Made by a program: the position numbers and the translations under genes. DNA of 36,217 nt from positions 1-36,217 of the forward strand of contig JAFHCF010000107.1 of assembly GCA_048497495.1 (NCBI GenBank). Direction: 5' to 3'. Each line of letters begins with the position of its first letter. The stretch's first letter is position 1. The stretch is from JAFHCF01 sp048497495 (lineage in GTDB: Bacteria; Pseudomonadota; Alphaproteobacteria; Rhizobiales; Ancalomicrobiaceae). Shown here one piece after another: positions 1-8,850 of this stretch. Below the pieces are notes generated by a model. The model was not told the origin of the DNA and ran no database searches. It saw nothing but the letters and a program-made list of their open reading frames with translations.

Positions 1-701
<701 letters not shown>

Positions 702-705
<4 letters not shown>

Positions 706-1283
706 AGGCGATCGACATCATCCACGACGAGCACCGCGCCCTGGCGGCGGTGCTGAAGGCGATGGAATTCACCGTCGCGGGGATCGGTGGCGGGCGCTTT
801 CCCGCCGATTTCCGACTGTTGTCGATGCTCGTCGACTACATCGTCCGGGTGCCGGAGGAAGGACACCACCCGAAGGAGGACGACGTGCTGTTCCCGCTCG
901 CGCGCCGGTTCTGCCCGGAGGTCGAGCCGATCCTCGACGAATTGGAACGCCAGCACGCCAACGGGCGCGAGCATCTGCTCGAACTGGCGATGGCGTTGAT
1001 CCATTATCAGGCGATCGGCGAGGCCGGGCATGCGCCCTTCGCCGACGTGGTCGGGCGCTATCTCGCCTTCAACTGGGCCCATATCGAGCTCGAGGAGACG
1101 AAACTCCTGCCGCTGCTGCGCGAGCGTCTCGATACGGCCGCGCGCGAGATCGTCGACGCCGCCTTCGCCGCCAACGCCGATCCCTGGCGCGGGATCGACG
1201 ACGCGTTCACCGGCCTGTTCTCGGCGATCGTCGCCGCCACGCCGGCTCCGATGGGCTTGGGCTCGAGCAACCGCCGCGCCTGA
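702..1283 (+). CDS. Hemerythrin HHE domain protein
   Basis: Predicted 193-residue four-helix-bundle protein binding a non-heme di-iron centre; such proteins bind O2 or NO or take part in iron and oxidative-stress handling. Candidate ligands stand in the usual order: H8/H11 in the first helix, H55-H56 and E59 (EGHHPKEDD), H85 (ERQHANG), and H127 with E131/E132 (AHIELEE). The ATG at 702 is preferred to upstream options because it sits in the ATGA overlap with the ABC ATPase stop and begins directly with the first iron-binding helix. Pairing with a LivF-type ATPase is unusual and suggests only co-expression. No signal peptide is visible, so it should be cytoplasmic. Confidence 0.88.
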
Positions 1284-1439
1284 CGCCGGCGAAGGACCGG
1301 CGAGCGGAAGCCGCCTGGAAGGCGTCGGCGCAGGAGTGCCCTGCCCCTCCATTCGTCCATCCATTCCCATCCGTCTTCCACGCCGGCCGGCGGAAGACGA
1401 TCGGCATTCGAGCTCGGCGCTGGTGACGGCCCCGGCGTC

Positions 1440-1874
1440 CTACCAGATGACTTTCGGCAGTCGGCGTTTCCAGCGCTGGCCACGCGGCAGTGATTCTTCG
1501 GCTCTGTCGCGAAGGCGGACCGGTGGGTTCATCGCCGGGCGCGGCGTCGCGGCCGCGACCTGCACCGGCTCCTGAGCGACCAAGGGTATCGACGGTACGC
1601 GCTTTCTTCTCGGCGCGACCCGGGTCGCCGCCGCGACGGGCTCGTCGACCGGGGGAACCGCGGTCGCCGCCACCAAGACCCTCGCCGGTGGCGCGACCTT
1701 CACGAGTTCCTGCTCGGAGGCCGGCGCGGCAACCGATTCATCGAGACGCTCCTGTCGAGCTTCCTTCAGCAGGTGCAGGTCGCGGCCGCTCCACAGTGGC
1801 TTCGCAGCCGGCTTGTCGGCGCCGAGCCGACTCTGTTTGATTTCGACGATAAACGGTCTTGTCTGGCGTTTCAT
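1440..1874 (-). CDS. Conserved hypothetical basic protein
   Basis: A 144-residue protein I cannot assign a function. It has a conserved-looking N-terminus (MKRQTRPFIVEIKQSR), a low-complexity Ala/Pro/Val-rich middle (about residues 45-110) and a basic C-terminus ending RWKRRLPKVIW. I recall small proteins with this N- and C-terminal design in Hyphomicrobiales, often unannotated; that is memory, not a search. The ATG at 1874 has an AGAAG-like ribosome site about seven bases upstream and lies next to an AT-richer stretch that could hold its promoter. It converges on the hemerythrin gene. The competing plus-strand frames are Arg/Pro-rich and look like shadows. Confidence 0.6.
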   Translation of the reverse strand: MKRQTRPFIVEIKQSRLGADKPAAKPLWSGRDLHLLKEARQERLDESVAAPASEQELVKVAPPARVLVAATAVPPVDEPVAAATRVAPRRKRVPSIPLVAQEPVQVAAATPRPAMNPPVRLRDRAEESLPRGQRWKRRLPKVIW

Positions 1875-2460
1875 ATGATCTTCTGCTTCGAAATCGTGGT
1901 TTCGGGCGTCTCGTCGCGCCGGAATTGAAGAGCGGCCTGTTTGGTTCGAGCCGGTTCGAATCCTCCACTATTCGAGTTTTCGACTGGAATCCACCGTCAT
2001 CGGATCATCCTCCGTCGGGGACGCGTCGGCGCGTGCGCGACAACCTCCCCGGCGCCCCCGATTTCTGCCCCCCGTGCGGTGGACATTTCTCACGGCGCGC
2101 GAACCCGCGAATTCGCGGCCCTCGCCGACGAAGACGTCGCCGCGATCGAGGCCGTCTTCCAAGACCTCTTCGGCTCAACCGACGCGTAGTCTTGAAACGA
2201 CCTCCGCCATCCCCGGCCTCGGGTGGACCGGCGGAATTGGCGCGGCGCGCGAAAGGCGGGGAATGGCCCCCCATCGGGTGGCCTCCTCCGCGTCGACCTC
2301 GCCTGCGGCCCTGGAGGAAGTCGACGGCTCGGCGGGCGTGCGGCGCGGCGGAGACGACGCGCCCGTCGTTCGGGTGAAGCGGCGTCGCGGCCTCTTCGTT
2401 GCGCGGATCCGTTCCCCGATCCCGCCATCGCACGGCATCGAGATGGTTTCTCACGAAACT
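1875..2460. other. Intergenic stretch without a convincing gene
   Basis: About 590 bases between divergent genes. Open frames exist on both strands but are mostly Arg/Pro-rich shadows. The only stretch with coding-like composition is on the plus strand near 2080-2189, ending in an acidic peptide (AALADEDVAAIEAVFQDLFG), with no ribosome site and no clear start; it may be a gene remnant. The piece around 1950-1960 contains GGTTCGAATCC, which resembles a tRNA T-arm, but no tRNA fold is present. Confidence 0.4.
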
Positions 2461-2472
2461 TCATGCTATAGA
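2444..2472 (+). promoter_or_regulatory. Putative promoter and small palindrome for the toxin-antitoxin pair
   Basis: A TATAGA box (2467-2472) lies 17 bases after a weak -35-like TGGTTT (2444-2449). The spacer overlaps the inverted repeat GTTTC-TCAC-GAAAC (2446-2459). Antitoxins of this family often repress their own promoter, so this is a candidate operator. Only the sequence pattern supports it. Confidence 0.4.
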
Positions 2473-2498
2473 TCTTTCAAGAGATGGAGATGGGCGAC

Positions 2499-2882
2499 AT
2501 GTCTCTCGCGACCACCACGGCGATCCCTCGCGCGGCCCCCGGACCCGTCCTGACCAAGGCGGCCTTGCGCGCGGCCGAACGGCTGGGGCTCACGGCACGC
2601 GTCCTCGCCGGCGTTCTCGGCCTCAGCGAGGCCACGCTCTCCCGGATGAAACGCGGCGACGTCACGCTCGAACCGGAGAGCAAGCCCTTCGAACTGGCCG
2701 TCCTCTTCGTGCGTCTGTTCCGATCTCTCGATGCCGTGACCGGCGGTGACGAGGCCGTGGCCCGCGCCTGGATGGCCAATGCCAACACCGCCCTCGGATC
2801 CACGCCGATCGAGCGGATCGGAACCATCACGGGTCTCGTCGATGTCATCGCCTACCTGGACGCCCGACGGGCTCGCGTCTGA
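2499..2882 (+). CDS. MbcA/ParS/Xre-type antitoxin (DUF2384)
   Basis: A 127-residue antitoxin expected to neutralise the RES toxin encoded immediately downstream. Residues 20-55 look like an Xre-type helix-turn-helix (GLSEATLSRMKRGD). The C-terminal toxin-binding part has the DUF2384 pattern W91-x3-N95, P103-x2-R-I, then GLxDVIAYLDARR at 112-124. The ATG at 2499 is chosen because GGAG lies nine bases upstream; an in-frame ATG at 2484 is possible but would leave almost no leader after the putative -10 box. The toxin reading frame starts inside this gene, typical of a coupled toxin-antitoxin operon. Confidence 0.85.
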   Translation: MSLATTTAIPRAAPGPVLTKAALRAAERLGLTARVLAGVLGLSEATLSRMKRGDVTLEPESKPFELAVLFVRLFRSLDAVTGGDEAVARAWMANANTALGSTPIERIGTITGLVDVIAYLDARRARV

Positions 2883-3609
2883 AGCAAAGCCGTGGGGCGG
2901 CCGGGGCTGGCGGCTGGTCGAGGCGCAACACCGCGTCTCCACCTTGAAACTCGTCGACGGTCTCGGCGAGCAGGCGCTGCTCGAGGCGTTGCTCGAGGCG
3001 ACCAAGCCACCGTTGCCGGTCGAGTGCCGGGGGCTCGACGACCTGCTCGCCACGCCGTTCCGCTACGATCCGCCCTATCCCCACGGCTCACGGTTTTGGC
3101 GCCCCGGTCGCACCGCCGGGGTTTTCTACGCGGCCGAGCAGCCGGAAACCGCCGTCGCGGAAATGGCATTCCACCGGCTCCTGTTCTTCGCCGAGTCGCC
3201 CGCCACGCCATGGCCCGACGATGCGGCGGCGTACACGGCGTTCTCGGCGGCGATCGCCTCCGACCGTCATCTCGATCTGACGGTGCCGCCGCTCGATCGT
3301 GATGCCCCGGTGTGGTCGGATCCGATGCGTTACGAGGCCTGCCAGGCGTTGGCGGACCAAGCCCGCGAAGTCGAGGTCCCCCTGCTGCGCTACCGCTCGG
3401 CGCGTGATCCGGAACACGGCATGGCCCTGGCGGTCCTCTCCTGTTCCGCCTTCGCCGAACCCACGCCGATCGAGCGACGGACCTGGCGCATGCGCCTGTC
3501 ACGACACGGCGTTCAGGCGCTCTGCGAATTCCCGGTCGCGCGACTGGAATTCGGGCGAGACGCTTTCGTCGCCGACCCGCGCATCGCCGATCTCGGCTGG
3601 GATCGCTGA
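2842..3609 (+). CDS. RES-domain toxin (NAD+-degrading family)
   Basis: RES toxins (MbcT type) fold like ADP-ribosyltransferases and deplete NAD+ in the cell. The 255-residue product has the family core: WRLVEAQHR at 23-31, SRFWRPG with R84, and GVFYAAEQPETAVAE with E107, which supply the conserved Arg and Glu after which the domain is named, along with a later Ser. ATG 2842 is the nearest plausible start; there is no ATG or GTG between it and the conserved WRLVE, so the toxin overlaps the antitoxin by 41 bases. Both key residues are intact, so the toxin looks functional. Length fits the family. Confidence 0.82.
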   Translation: MSSPTWTPDGLASEAKPWGGRGWRLVEAQHRVSTLKLVDGLGEQALLEALLEATKPPLPVECRGLDDLLATPFRYDPPYPHGSRFWRPGRTAGVFYAAEQPETAVAEMAFHRLLFFAESPATPWPDDAAAYTAFSAAIASDRHLDLTVPPLDRDAPVWSDPMRYEACQALADQAREVEVPLLRYRSARDPEHGMALAVLSCSAFAEPTPIERRTWRMRLSRHGVQALCEFPVARLEFGRDAFVADPRIADLGWDR

Positions 3610-3771
3610 TCGATCGAAAGAACTCGTTCGCCACCGGCCTCCCCACGCCCGAAGGCGCGGACGGCGCGCGCTTCGAGACGAGCGGTCCTCACCTTCGCGC
3701 GGGGCCCCACGAGCGACGAAGCCCCTCGATGTCGACGGGCCCCATCCGGCAGGCCTTTCGGCTCTTCACGT
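3610..3771. other. Convergent intergenic gap, nothing recognised
   Basis: Between the RES toxin stop and the chemoreceptor stop. I see no gene and no hairpin followed by a T-run on either strand. Confidence 0.4.
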
Positions 3772-5460
3772 TCAACCGGCGGCGCGCACCTCGTCGAGGA
3801 ACCGCTCCACCACACCACGCAGGGAATTCGCCTCACCACGGAGCGAGTTGGCCGCACCAGCCAGACGCGTGGACGTGTCGCTGGTCTGGGCCGCCGCTTT
3901 CAGGACACCGTCGATCGACTGCGAGACTTCGGTGGTGCCGGCAGCCGCCTCCTGCGAGTTGCGGGCGATTTCGGCCGTGGCGTCGTTCTGTTGTTCGACG
4001 TCGGAGGCGATCTCGGTGGCGATCGAGCCGACGCGGTCGACCGTCTCGGAGATGGCGCGGATCACCTCGACCGCCTGACGCGCCTCGCTCTGGACGCCGT
4101 TGATCTGCGAGGCGATCTCCTCGGTCGCGCGGGCGGTCTGGCTCGCCAGCCCCTTCACCTCGGCCGCCACGACGGCGAAACCGCGCCCCGCTTCGCCGGC
4201 CCGCGCCGCCTCGATCGTGGCGTTCAGGGCGAGGAGGTTGGTCTGCCCGGCGATGTCGGAGATGAGGCTCAGCACCTCGCCGATGCGGTTGGTCGCCGCC
4301 TCGAGGCCAGCGATCTGCCGGCCGGCGGAGGTCGCCTGGTCGGTCGCCTCGCCGGAGAGACGGGAGAACTCCGCCACCCGGTCGCGGATCGCCGAGACGC
4401 TGGCGAAGAGTTCCTCGGTGGCCGCGGCGGCGGTCTGGACGTTGGCGGCGGCCTGTTCGGCGGCGGCGGCGACCGTCGCCGAGCGCATGGTGGTCGCCTC
4501 GGCCGAAGTGGCGAGCGCCCGGGAGGAGTCCTCGAGCTCGTCGATCGAACCGTCGAGCGTCGACAGCGTCTGGCCGACGTGGGCGTCGAAGCCGTGGGCC
4601 AGGCGGGTGATGCGCTCGGCCCGCTCGGCCCGCTGGGCCTCTTCGCGATGCTCGCGTTCGTAGGCGGCGGCGCGATCGACGGCGTTGGCGCGGAAGACCT
4701 CCAGCGCGCGCGCCAGCGCCCCCAGTTCGGTCTGGACCTCGGTGCCGTCGACGGCGATGCCGGTGTCGCCCTCGGCGAGGCGGCCCATCTTGTCGGTGAT
4801 CTCGGCGACCGGGCGGACGATCGACCGGCGGATGCCGAAGGCGAGCAGCGTCACGGCGATCGACAGGACGAGGGCCAGACCGAGAACCTCCTCGCAGCGC
4901 TCGATGAAGACCTCGTCGATGTCCTCGACATAGGCGCCGAGACCGGCGAAGCCGCCCACCTCGGGCAGGTTCTGGATGACCGTCAGCTTGGGCAGCACGA
5001 CGCCGCCGGCACCCTTTTCCGCCGAGTAGCCGGCGAAGCCGGTGCCGGCCGGCGACTGGGCGATCGACAGGAAGAGACGGACGAACTCGATGCCGGCGGG
5101 ATCCTTCACCGCGATGCGGTTCACGCCGATGTTCTTCGGATTGGCGTGGACGAGGGTCGTGCCGGTGTAGTCGTAGGCGAGGATGTAGTTGGCGTCGCCC
5201 GCCGCGCCGAAGCGCACCGCGCCGAGCGCCGAGAGGAAGGCCTTGCGGCCGGCCTCGCTCTCGGCCCCGCCCGCCGCCTTCATGTCGGCCCGCGCGACGG
5301 AGACCGCGGCGTCGATGATGTTGCGCAGCTCGTGCTGCCGGCCGGCGTAGAGTTCGGAGCGCAGCGCCAGTAGGCCGATGCCCGAAGCCGCGAATATACC
5401 TAGGACGGTCAGAATGACCATGAGGGTTAGTCGAGTTCCGATGGTCAATCTTGCCAGCAT
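3772..5460 (-). CDS. Methyl-accepting chemotaxis protein with single Cache sensor
   Basis: A 562-residue chemoreceptor. It has a short cytoplasmic start, a first membrane helix (about 8-34), a periplasmic sensor of single-Cache type 2 style (about 37-185, with the motif NYILAYDYTGTTLVHANP), a second membrane helix (about 188-208), a HAMP linker and a long signalling coiled coil. The hairpin tip contains the family signature ISDIAGQTNLLALNATIEAA. The ATG at 5460 is preferred because GGAGG sits five bases upstream; the longer frame would need a TTG. The ligand is unknown; small carboxylates are common for this sensor class, so malonate or a related acid is possible given the neighbouring operon, but that is inference. 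Confidence 0.93.
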   Translation of the reverse strand: MLARLTIGTRLTLMVILTVLGIFAASGIGLLALRSELYAGRQHELRNIIDAAVSVARADMKAAGGAESEAGRKAFLSALGAVRFGAAGDANYILAYDYTGTTLVHANPKNIGVNRIAVKDPAGIEFVRLFLSIAQSPAGTGFAGYSAEKGAGGVVLPKLTVIQNLPEVGGFAGLGAYVEDIDEVFIERCEEVLGLALVLSIAVTLLAFGIRRSIVRPVAEITDKMGRLAEGDTGIAVDGTEVQTELGALARALEVFRANAVDRAAAYEREHREEAQRAERAERITRLAHGFDAHVGQTLSTLDGSIDELEDSSRALATSAEATTMRSATVAAAAEQAAANVQTAAAATEELFASVSAIRDRVAEFSRLSGEATDQATSAGRQIAGLEAATNRIGEVLSLISDIAGQTNLLALNATIEAARAGEAGRGFAVVAAEVKGLASQTARATEEIASQINGVQSEARQAVEVIRAISETVDRVGSIATEIASDVEQQNDATAEIARNSQEAAAGTTEVSQSIDGVLKAAAQTSDTSTRLAGAANSLRGEANSLRGVVERFLDEVRAAG

Positions 5461-5566
5461 AACCGCCTCCGTGTTCAACTTTTGCGGATTCTATGGCGAA
5501 TTTGTTTAATTTCTATTAACAGAGATTTCAGACGTACTTCGGCCAGACAAGCGATGACCTGAGGTA

Positions 5567-5581
5567 ATCCCCGAGAGGGAT
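5567..5581 (-). terminator. Weak hairpin after the mad/bio operon
   Basis: ATCCC-loop-GGGAT lies just beyond the stop of the 64-codon gene on the minus strand. There is no following U-run, so it is at best a weak transcript end. The remaining bases to 5461 are AT-richer and probably hold the chemoreceptor promoter. Confidence 0.25.
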
Positions 5582-5587
5582 GCCCGT

Positions 5588-5782
5588 TCACGCGAAGAGG
5601 AAGACGATTACTTCCACCCCCAACAGAGCGTAGAGCGGCCAGACCCAGCGCCGCTCGAAGCGGCCTCTGTCCGGCGCGCTCCGTTTGTCGGCGACGCCGA
5701 GCACCACCTTGAGCGCCACGGCGGTGGCGATCAGGCCGACCGACAGGACGTAGGGCGTCGTCGCGATCGTGAAATCGATCAT
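5588..5782 (-). CDS. Small two-helix membrane protein, function unknown
   Basis: A 64-residue protein with two hydrophobic segments (about 10-30 and 48-64) joined by a charged loop (DKRSAPDRGRFERR). I do not recognise the family. The ATG at 5782 has a good ribosome site (GAGGTG about six bases upstream). It lies 43 bases after bioY on the same strand, so it may be the last gene of the mad/bio transcript, possibly a transporter accessory. It could also be independent of biotin or malonate metabolism. Confidence 0.6.
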   Translation of the reverse strand: MIDFTIATTPYVLSVGLIATAVALKVVLGVADKRSAPDRGRFERRWVWPLYALLGVEVIVFLFA

Positions 5783-5825
5783 GGAGCACCTCGGGACGTG
5801 GCCGCGGGAGACGGCGATGGACCGC

Positions 5826-6401
5826 TCAGCGGCGTTCGATGGTGACGAGGGCTTCGATCCGTCGACAGACCAGGGCCGCCAGAACCGCCTTGATCAGGTC
5901 GCCGGGGACGAAGAGCAGCGTGCCCGTCAGCGCCTTGCCCCATCCGAGGCCGGTGACCAGCGACAGCCAGGCGACGCCGCAGGCGTGATCGACGATCACG
6001 CCTCCCAGGATGCAGGCGGCGACGCAGGCGAGGCCGCGTCCGACGAGGCTCTCGATGCGTTCGGCGCGGCGCGCCAGGGCGCCGATGACCAGGGCGCCCG
6101 GCACCCAGCCGTAGAGGTAGCCGGCGGTCGGCCCGACCAGCACCGCGAGGCCGCCGCGACCGCCGGCGAGAACCGGCAGGCCCATGGCGACCAGCGCGAC
6201 GACGACCAGCATGGCGGTGGCGGCGCGGCGGGGACCGAGGATCAGGCCGGCGAGCATCACGCCGAAGGACTGCAGCGTCACCGGAACCGGTAGGATGCCG
6301 ATCGGGATCGGCGGCGTCGCGCCGAGCGCCACCACTAGGCCGGCACCGAGGGCGGTGAAGGTGAGATCGCGGAAGCCGGTGGCCGACGAGGCGCTCTTCA
6401 T
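5826..6401 (-). CDS. bioY: Biotin ECF transporter substrate-binding protein BioY
   Basis: A 191-residue membrane S-component that binds biotin; six predicted helices. Family features include LTFTALGAGLVVALG near the start, PVPVTLQSFGVMLAGLILGPRRA (positions roughly 38-60), GGRGGLAVLVGPTAGYLYGW and a C-terminal FVPGDLIKAVLAAL. The start ATG at 6401 lies 11 bases after the stop of the T-component gene, and the ATPase gene is just upstream of that, so BioM/BioN/BioY-type genes form one unit. Because biotin is the carboxyl carrier prosthetic group of the Mad enzyme encoded upstream, the transporter most likely supplies biotin for MadF. Confidence 0.93.
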   Translation of the reverse strand: MKSASSATGFRDLTFTALGAGLVVALGATPPIPIGILPVPVTLQSFGVMLAGLILGPRRAATAMLVVVALVAMGLPVLAGGRGGLAVLVGPTAGYLYGWVPGALVIGALARRAERIESLVGRGLACVAACILGGVIVDHACGVAWLSLVTGLGWGKALTGTLLFVPGDLIKAVLAALVCRRIEALVTIERR

Positions 6402-6412
6402 GACACGATTTC

Positions 6413-7054
6413 CTAGATCAGAGTGGACCCGACCAGCGGCTTGCGCCCGGCATGGGCGGCCCTGCGGGTGGATTTGACGCGTAGATCGACCGCCTCGGCG
6501 ATCTCCTCGGCACGCAGGAGGATGCGCAGCCCGAGCGGCACGGCGAGCGCGAAGATCGACCGGTCGAGCCCGCGCAGCGCCTGGGCCTCGCGGATCTCGG
6601 CGATCTCCTCGAACATCACCGGCACGAAGCGCACGGCGAGCATCAGCGTGAAGGCGCAGCGCTCGGCGTCGAGGAGGCCGAGGCGATCGAAGGGCCACAG
6701 CAGCGCGACCATCGCTTCGCAGATCACCGACCAGTTCCACAGCGTGGTGACGATCTGGGCGGCGCAGACCAGCGCCGAGAAGCGCAGGAAGAGCACGAGG
6801 CCGTCGCTTCCGACCTCGGTCAACCCCTGCAGCAGCGCGGTGAGGGCGACGAGGAAGAGCGCGGTGCGGGTCGCGCGCCATGCGGCGGCGAACGAGCGGT
6901 GGGCGATCACCAGACCGGCGGCGACCGCCGCCGCCAGGACCGCCAGCAGGTCGAGCCGGTCGATCAGCGCCGTGGCGATGCCGAGACCGGTGAGCCCGAG
7001 AAGCGCGAGGCCGGCACCACCGAGGCGCGGCCGGCGGCGGCTCTGGGGGGTCAT
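6413..7054 (-). CDS. bioN: ECF transporter T component (BioN/CbiQ family)
   Basis: A 213-residue transmembrane coupling protein. It has several hydrophobic helices in the N-terminal half and the family signature of short Ala-Arg-containing coupling motifs: EAQALRG near residue 166 and AEAVDLRVKS near 190, which contact the ATPase. The ATG at 7054 overlaps the ATPase stop (7051-7054 ATGA). Lying between the ATPase and BioY, it is assigned to biotin uptake by context; the family alone does not define the substrate. Confidence 0.88.
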   Translation of the reverse strand: MTPQSRRRPRLGGAGLALLGLTGLGIATALIDRLDLLAVLAAAVAAGLVIAHRSFAAAWRATRTALFLVALTALLQGLTEVGSDGLVLFLRFSALVCAAQIVTTLWNWSVICEAMVALLWPFDRLGLLDAERCAFTLMLAVRFVPVMFEEIAEIREAQALRGLDRSIFALAVPLGLRILLRAEEIAEAVDLRVKSTRRAAHAGRKPLVGSTLI

Positions 7055-7932
7055 TGATGCCTCCGGCGATAGAATGCGACGGCCTCGTCCGGAGCGGCGT
7101 CGCGGACCACCCGGCCGTCCTCGAACACCAGCACCCGCTCGAAATCGGCGACGAGGTCGAGGTCGTGGGTGACGACGATCGCCTGTTGCGGCAGGCCGGC
7201 GAGCACGTCGCGGAAGCGATTGCGGTTGGCCAGATCGAGCTGCGAGGTCGGCTCGTCGAAGAGAATGGTCAGCGGATCGCGCGCCAGCACGCCGGCCAGA
7301 GCCACCAACTGGCGCTCGCCACCGGAGAGTTCGTGGATGCGGCGGTCGGCGAGATCGGCGATGCCGAGACGGGTGAGCGTCTCCGCGACGACACGGTCGA
7401 CGTCCGCCTCGAGCCCGGCGAGGCCGAAGGCGAGATCCTCGCGGACGATCGGGTAGACGATCTGGTTGTCGGCGCACTGGAAGAGGAAGCCGGTGCGCGA
7501 GCGCACGATGGCGGCGTCGGCGCAAGGATCGAGTCCGTCGACGCCGGCGAAGCCGGAGGTCGGAGCGAGGAGGCCGACCATCAGCTTGAGCAGGCTCGAC
7601 TTTCCAGAGCCGTTGAGGCCGAGGACGCCGATGCGGTGCTCGGAGAGGACGAGGTCGATGTCGCGCAGCACCGGACGGTCACCACGCACCAGACAGAGGC
7701 CGGAGAGGACGACGGTCTGACCCGGATTCTTCGACTCGGTCGACGACGACACCACTTCCGCCGTCTCATCGGCGGCGAGGTGCGACACCCGACGGAAGGC
7801 CACGGTGCGGATCGATCCCCGGGTGAGGAGGACGGACCGTTGGCCGCCGGCCGCGATGGCCTTTTCCCTGCCCCCGGCGAGCCACTCGCCGAGCCGCCGC
7901 AGCATCTCGCAGAGATCTCGGATCGGTCGCAT
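7051..7932 (-). CDS. bioM: ECF transporter ATPase (BioM/CbiO family) with N-terminal extension
   Basis: A 293-residue protein. The ABC ATPase domain begins at about residue 73: Walker A GLNGSGKSS (105-113), Q-loop FLFQCADNQ, signature LSGGERQL, Walker B ILFDEP and H-loop VVTHD. It would power the biotin transporter with the T protein and BioY encoded downstream. ATG 7932 is favoured by an AAGGA site eight bases upstream; ATG 7941 is an alternative. The first 70 or so residues (MRPIRDLCEMLRRLGEWLAG at the start) are not part of the usual ECF ATPase and match nothing I recognise. They could be a real extension or reflect a wrong start. Confidence 0.87.
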   Translation of the reverse strand: MRPIRDLCEMLRRLGEWLAGGREKAIAAGGQRSVLLTRGSIRTVAFRRVSHLAADETAEVVSSSTESKNPGQTVVLSGLCLVRGDRPVLRDIDLVLSEHRIGVLGLNGSGKSSLLKLMVGLLAPTSGFAGVDGLDPCADAAIVRSRTGFLFQCADNQIVYPIVREDLAFGLAGLEADVDRVVAETLTRLGIADLADRRIHELSGGERQLVALAGVLARDPLTILFDEPTSQLDLANRNRFRDVLAGLPQQAIVVTHDLDLVADFERVLVFEDGRVVRDAAPDEAVAFYRRRHQ

Positions 7933-8019
7933 GTCATACATCCTTTCGTGTGCCGGCCGTGCCGCGAATGTCCGAAGGGGCGGTTTCAGCTCCCGGGATC
8001 GGCGACGCGGACGTATCGG

Positions 8020-8048
8020 GGGGAAGGAGCGGCCGAGGTCGCTCCCCC
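8020..8048 (-). terminator. GC-rich hairpin between madM and the biotin transporter genes
   Basis: An imperfect stem GGG-AA-GGAGCG / CGCTCC-CCC (about 8021-8048) lies about 20 bases after the madM stop on the minus strand. It has no U-run, so it may be a partial terminator or an mRNA processing or stability element separating the mad and bio parts of the transcript. The gap 7933-8066 holds no gene. Confidence 0.4.
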
Positions 8049-8066
8049 GTTTCGAGAAGGCCGGCA

Positions 8067-8834
8067 TCAGGCGAAGATGGCCTTCATGATGATGAAGCCG
8101 ATCGACGGGACGACGAGGCAGCCGAAGCCGGTGAAGAAGGTCGCCGTCAGCGCGCCGTAGGGAACGAGGCGGACGTCGGTGGCGGCGAGACCGGCGGCGG
8201 TGCCGCTGGTGGTCCCCATCAGACCGCCGTAGACCATCGCCGCGGCCGGATTGGTCAGGCCGAAGGGCTTGGCCAGGAACGGCGTCATGATCATCACCGC
8301 GATCGACTTGACGACGCCGGCGGCGACCGACAGAGCGATGACGGTCGACGTGGCGCCGACCGCCGAACCGGTCACCGGGCCGACGATGAAGGTCACGGCA
8401 CCCGCGCCGATGGTGGTCAGCGAGACCGCGTCGCGATAGCCGAAGACATAGGCGACGCCGACACCGACCACGAAAGAGAGCACGGTGCCGATGACGAGCG
8501 CGAGGCCGCCGGCGAGGCCGGCCTTCTTCAACTCCTCGAGCTTCACGCCGTAGGCGGTCGAGACGATGCAGAAGTCGCGCAGCATGGCGCCACCCATCAG
8601 GGCGAAGCCCGAGAACATCGCGATGTCGGCGATGCCCTTCTTGCCACCGGTGGTCACGCCGCCGATGTAGGCGAGGATCAGACCGATGATGATCGCCACC
8701 GCCGAACCGTGGATGCGGTTCTTGGTGATGTTCTTGGAGAAGGCGTAGCACACCCAAGTGAGCAGGCCGACGACGACGAAGGCGAAGATCAGCGGACGAC
8801 CGCCGATCAGGCTGGTGAGAAATGCACTGTTCAT
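8067..8834 (-). CDS. madM: Malonate transporter subunit MadM (first copy)
   Basis: A 255-residue polytopic membrane protein which, with MadL, forms the two-component malonate carrier, described as a Na+ symporter in the Mad/Mdc literature. Family hallmarks are the repeated Gly-rich helices, YVFGYRDAVSLTTIGAGA near the middle, IVGPVTGSAVGATS and GGLMGTTSGTAAGLAATD near the C-terminal third. It follows madL by 16 bases. A second full-length homologue is present at 22981-23745. Confidence 0.93.
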   Translation of the reverse strand: MNSAFLTSLIGGRPLIFAFVVVGLLTWVCYAFSKNITKNRIHGSAVAIIIGLILAYIGGVTTGGKKGIADIAMFSGFALMGGAMLRDFCIVSTAYGVKLEELKKAGLAGGLALVIGTVLSFVVGVGVAYVFGYRDAVSLTTIGAGAVTFIVGPVTGSAVGATSTVIALSVAAGVVKSIAVMIMTPFLAKPFGLTNPAAAMVYGGLMGTTSGTAAGLAATDVRLVPYGALTATFFTGFGCLVVPSIGFIIMKAIFA

Positions 8835-8850
8835 GTTCGTTGCTCCCAGC

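Noticed and set aside
1950..1970. Possible tRNA T-arm (GGTTCGAATCC)
   Set aside because: The flanking bases do not pair as a T-stem and no acceptor, D-arm or anticodon arm can be drawn.
1941..2189. Small plus-strand gene encoding an acidic peptide
   Set aside because: Only the last 35 or so codons look protein-like; there is no start with a ribosome site. Mentioned as a possible remnant only.
3991..5373. A 460-codon open frame opposite the chemoreceptor
   Set aside because: Gly/Asp/Arg-rich shadow of a repetitive coiled-coil gene; no ribosome site or domain.
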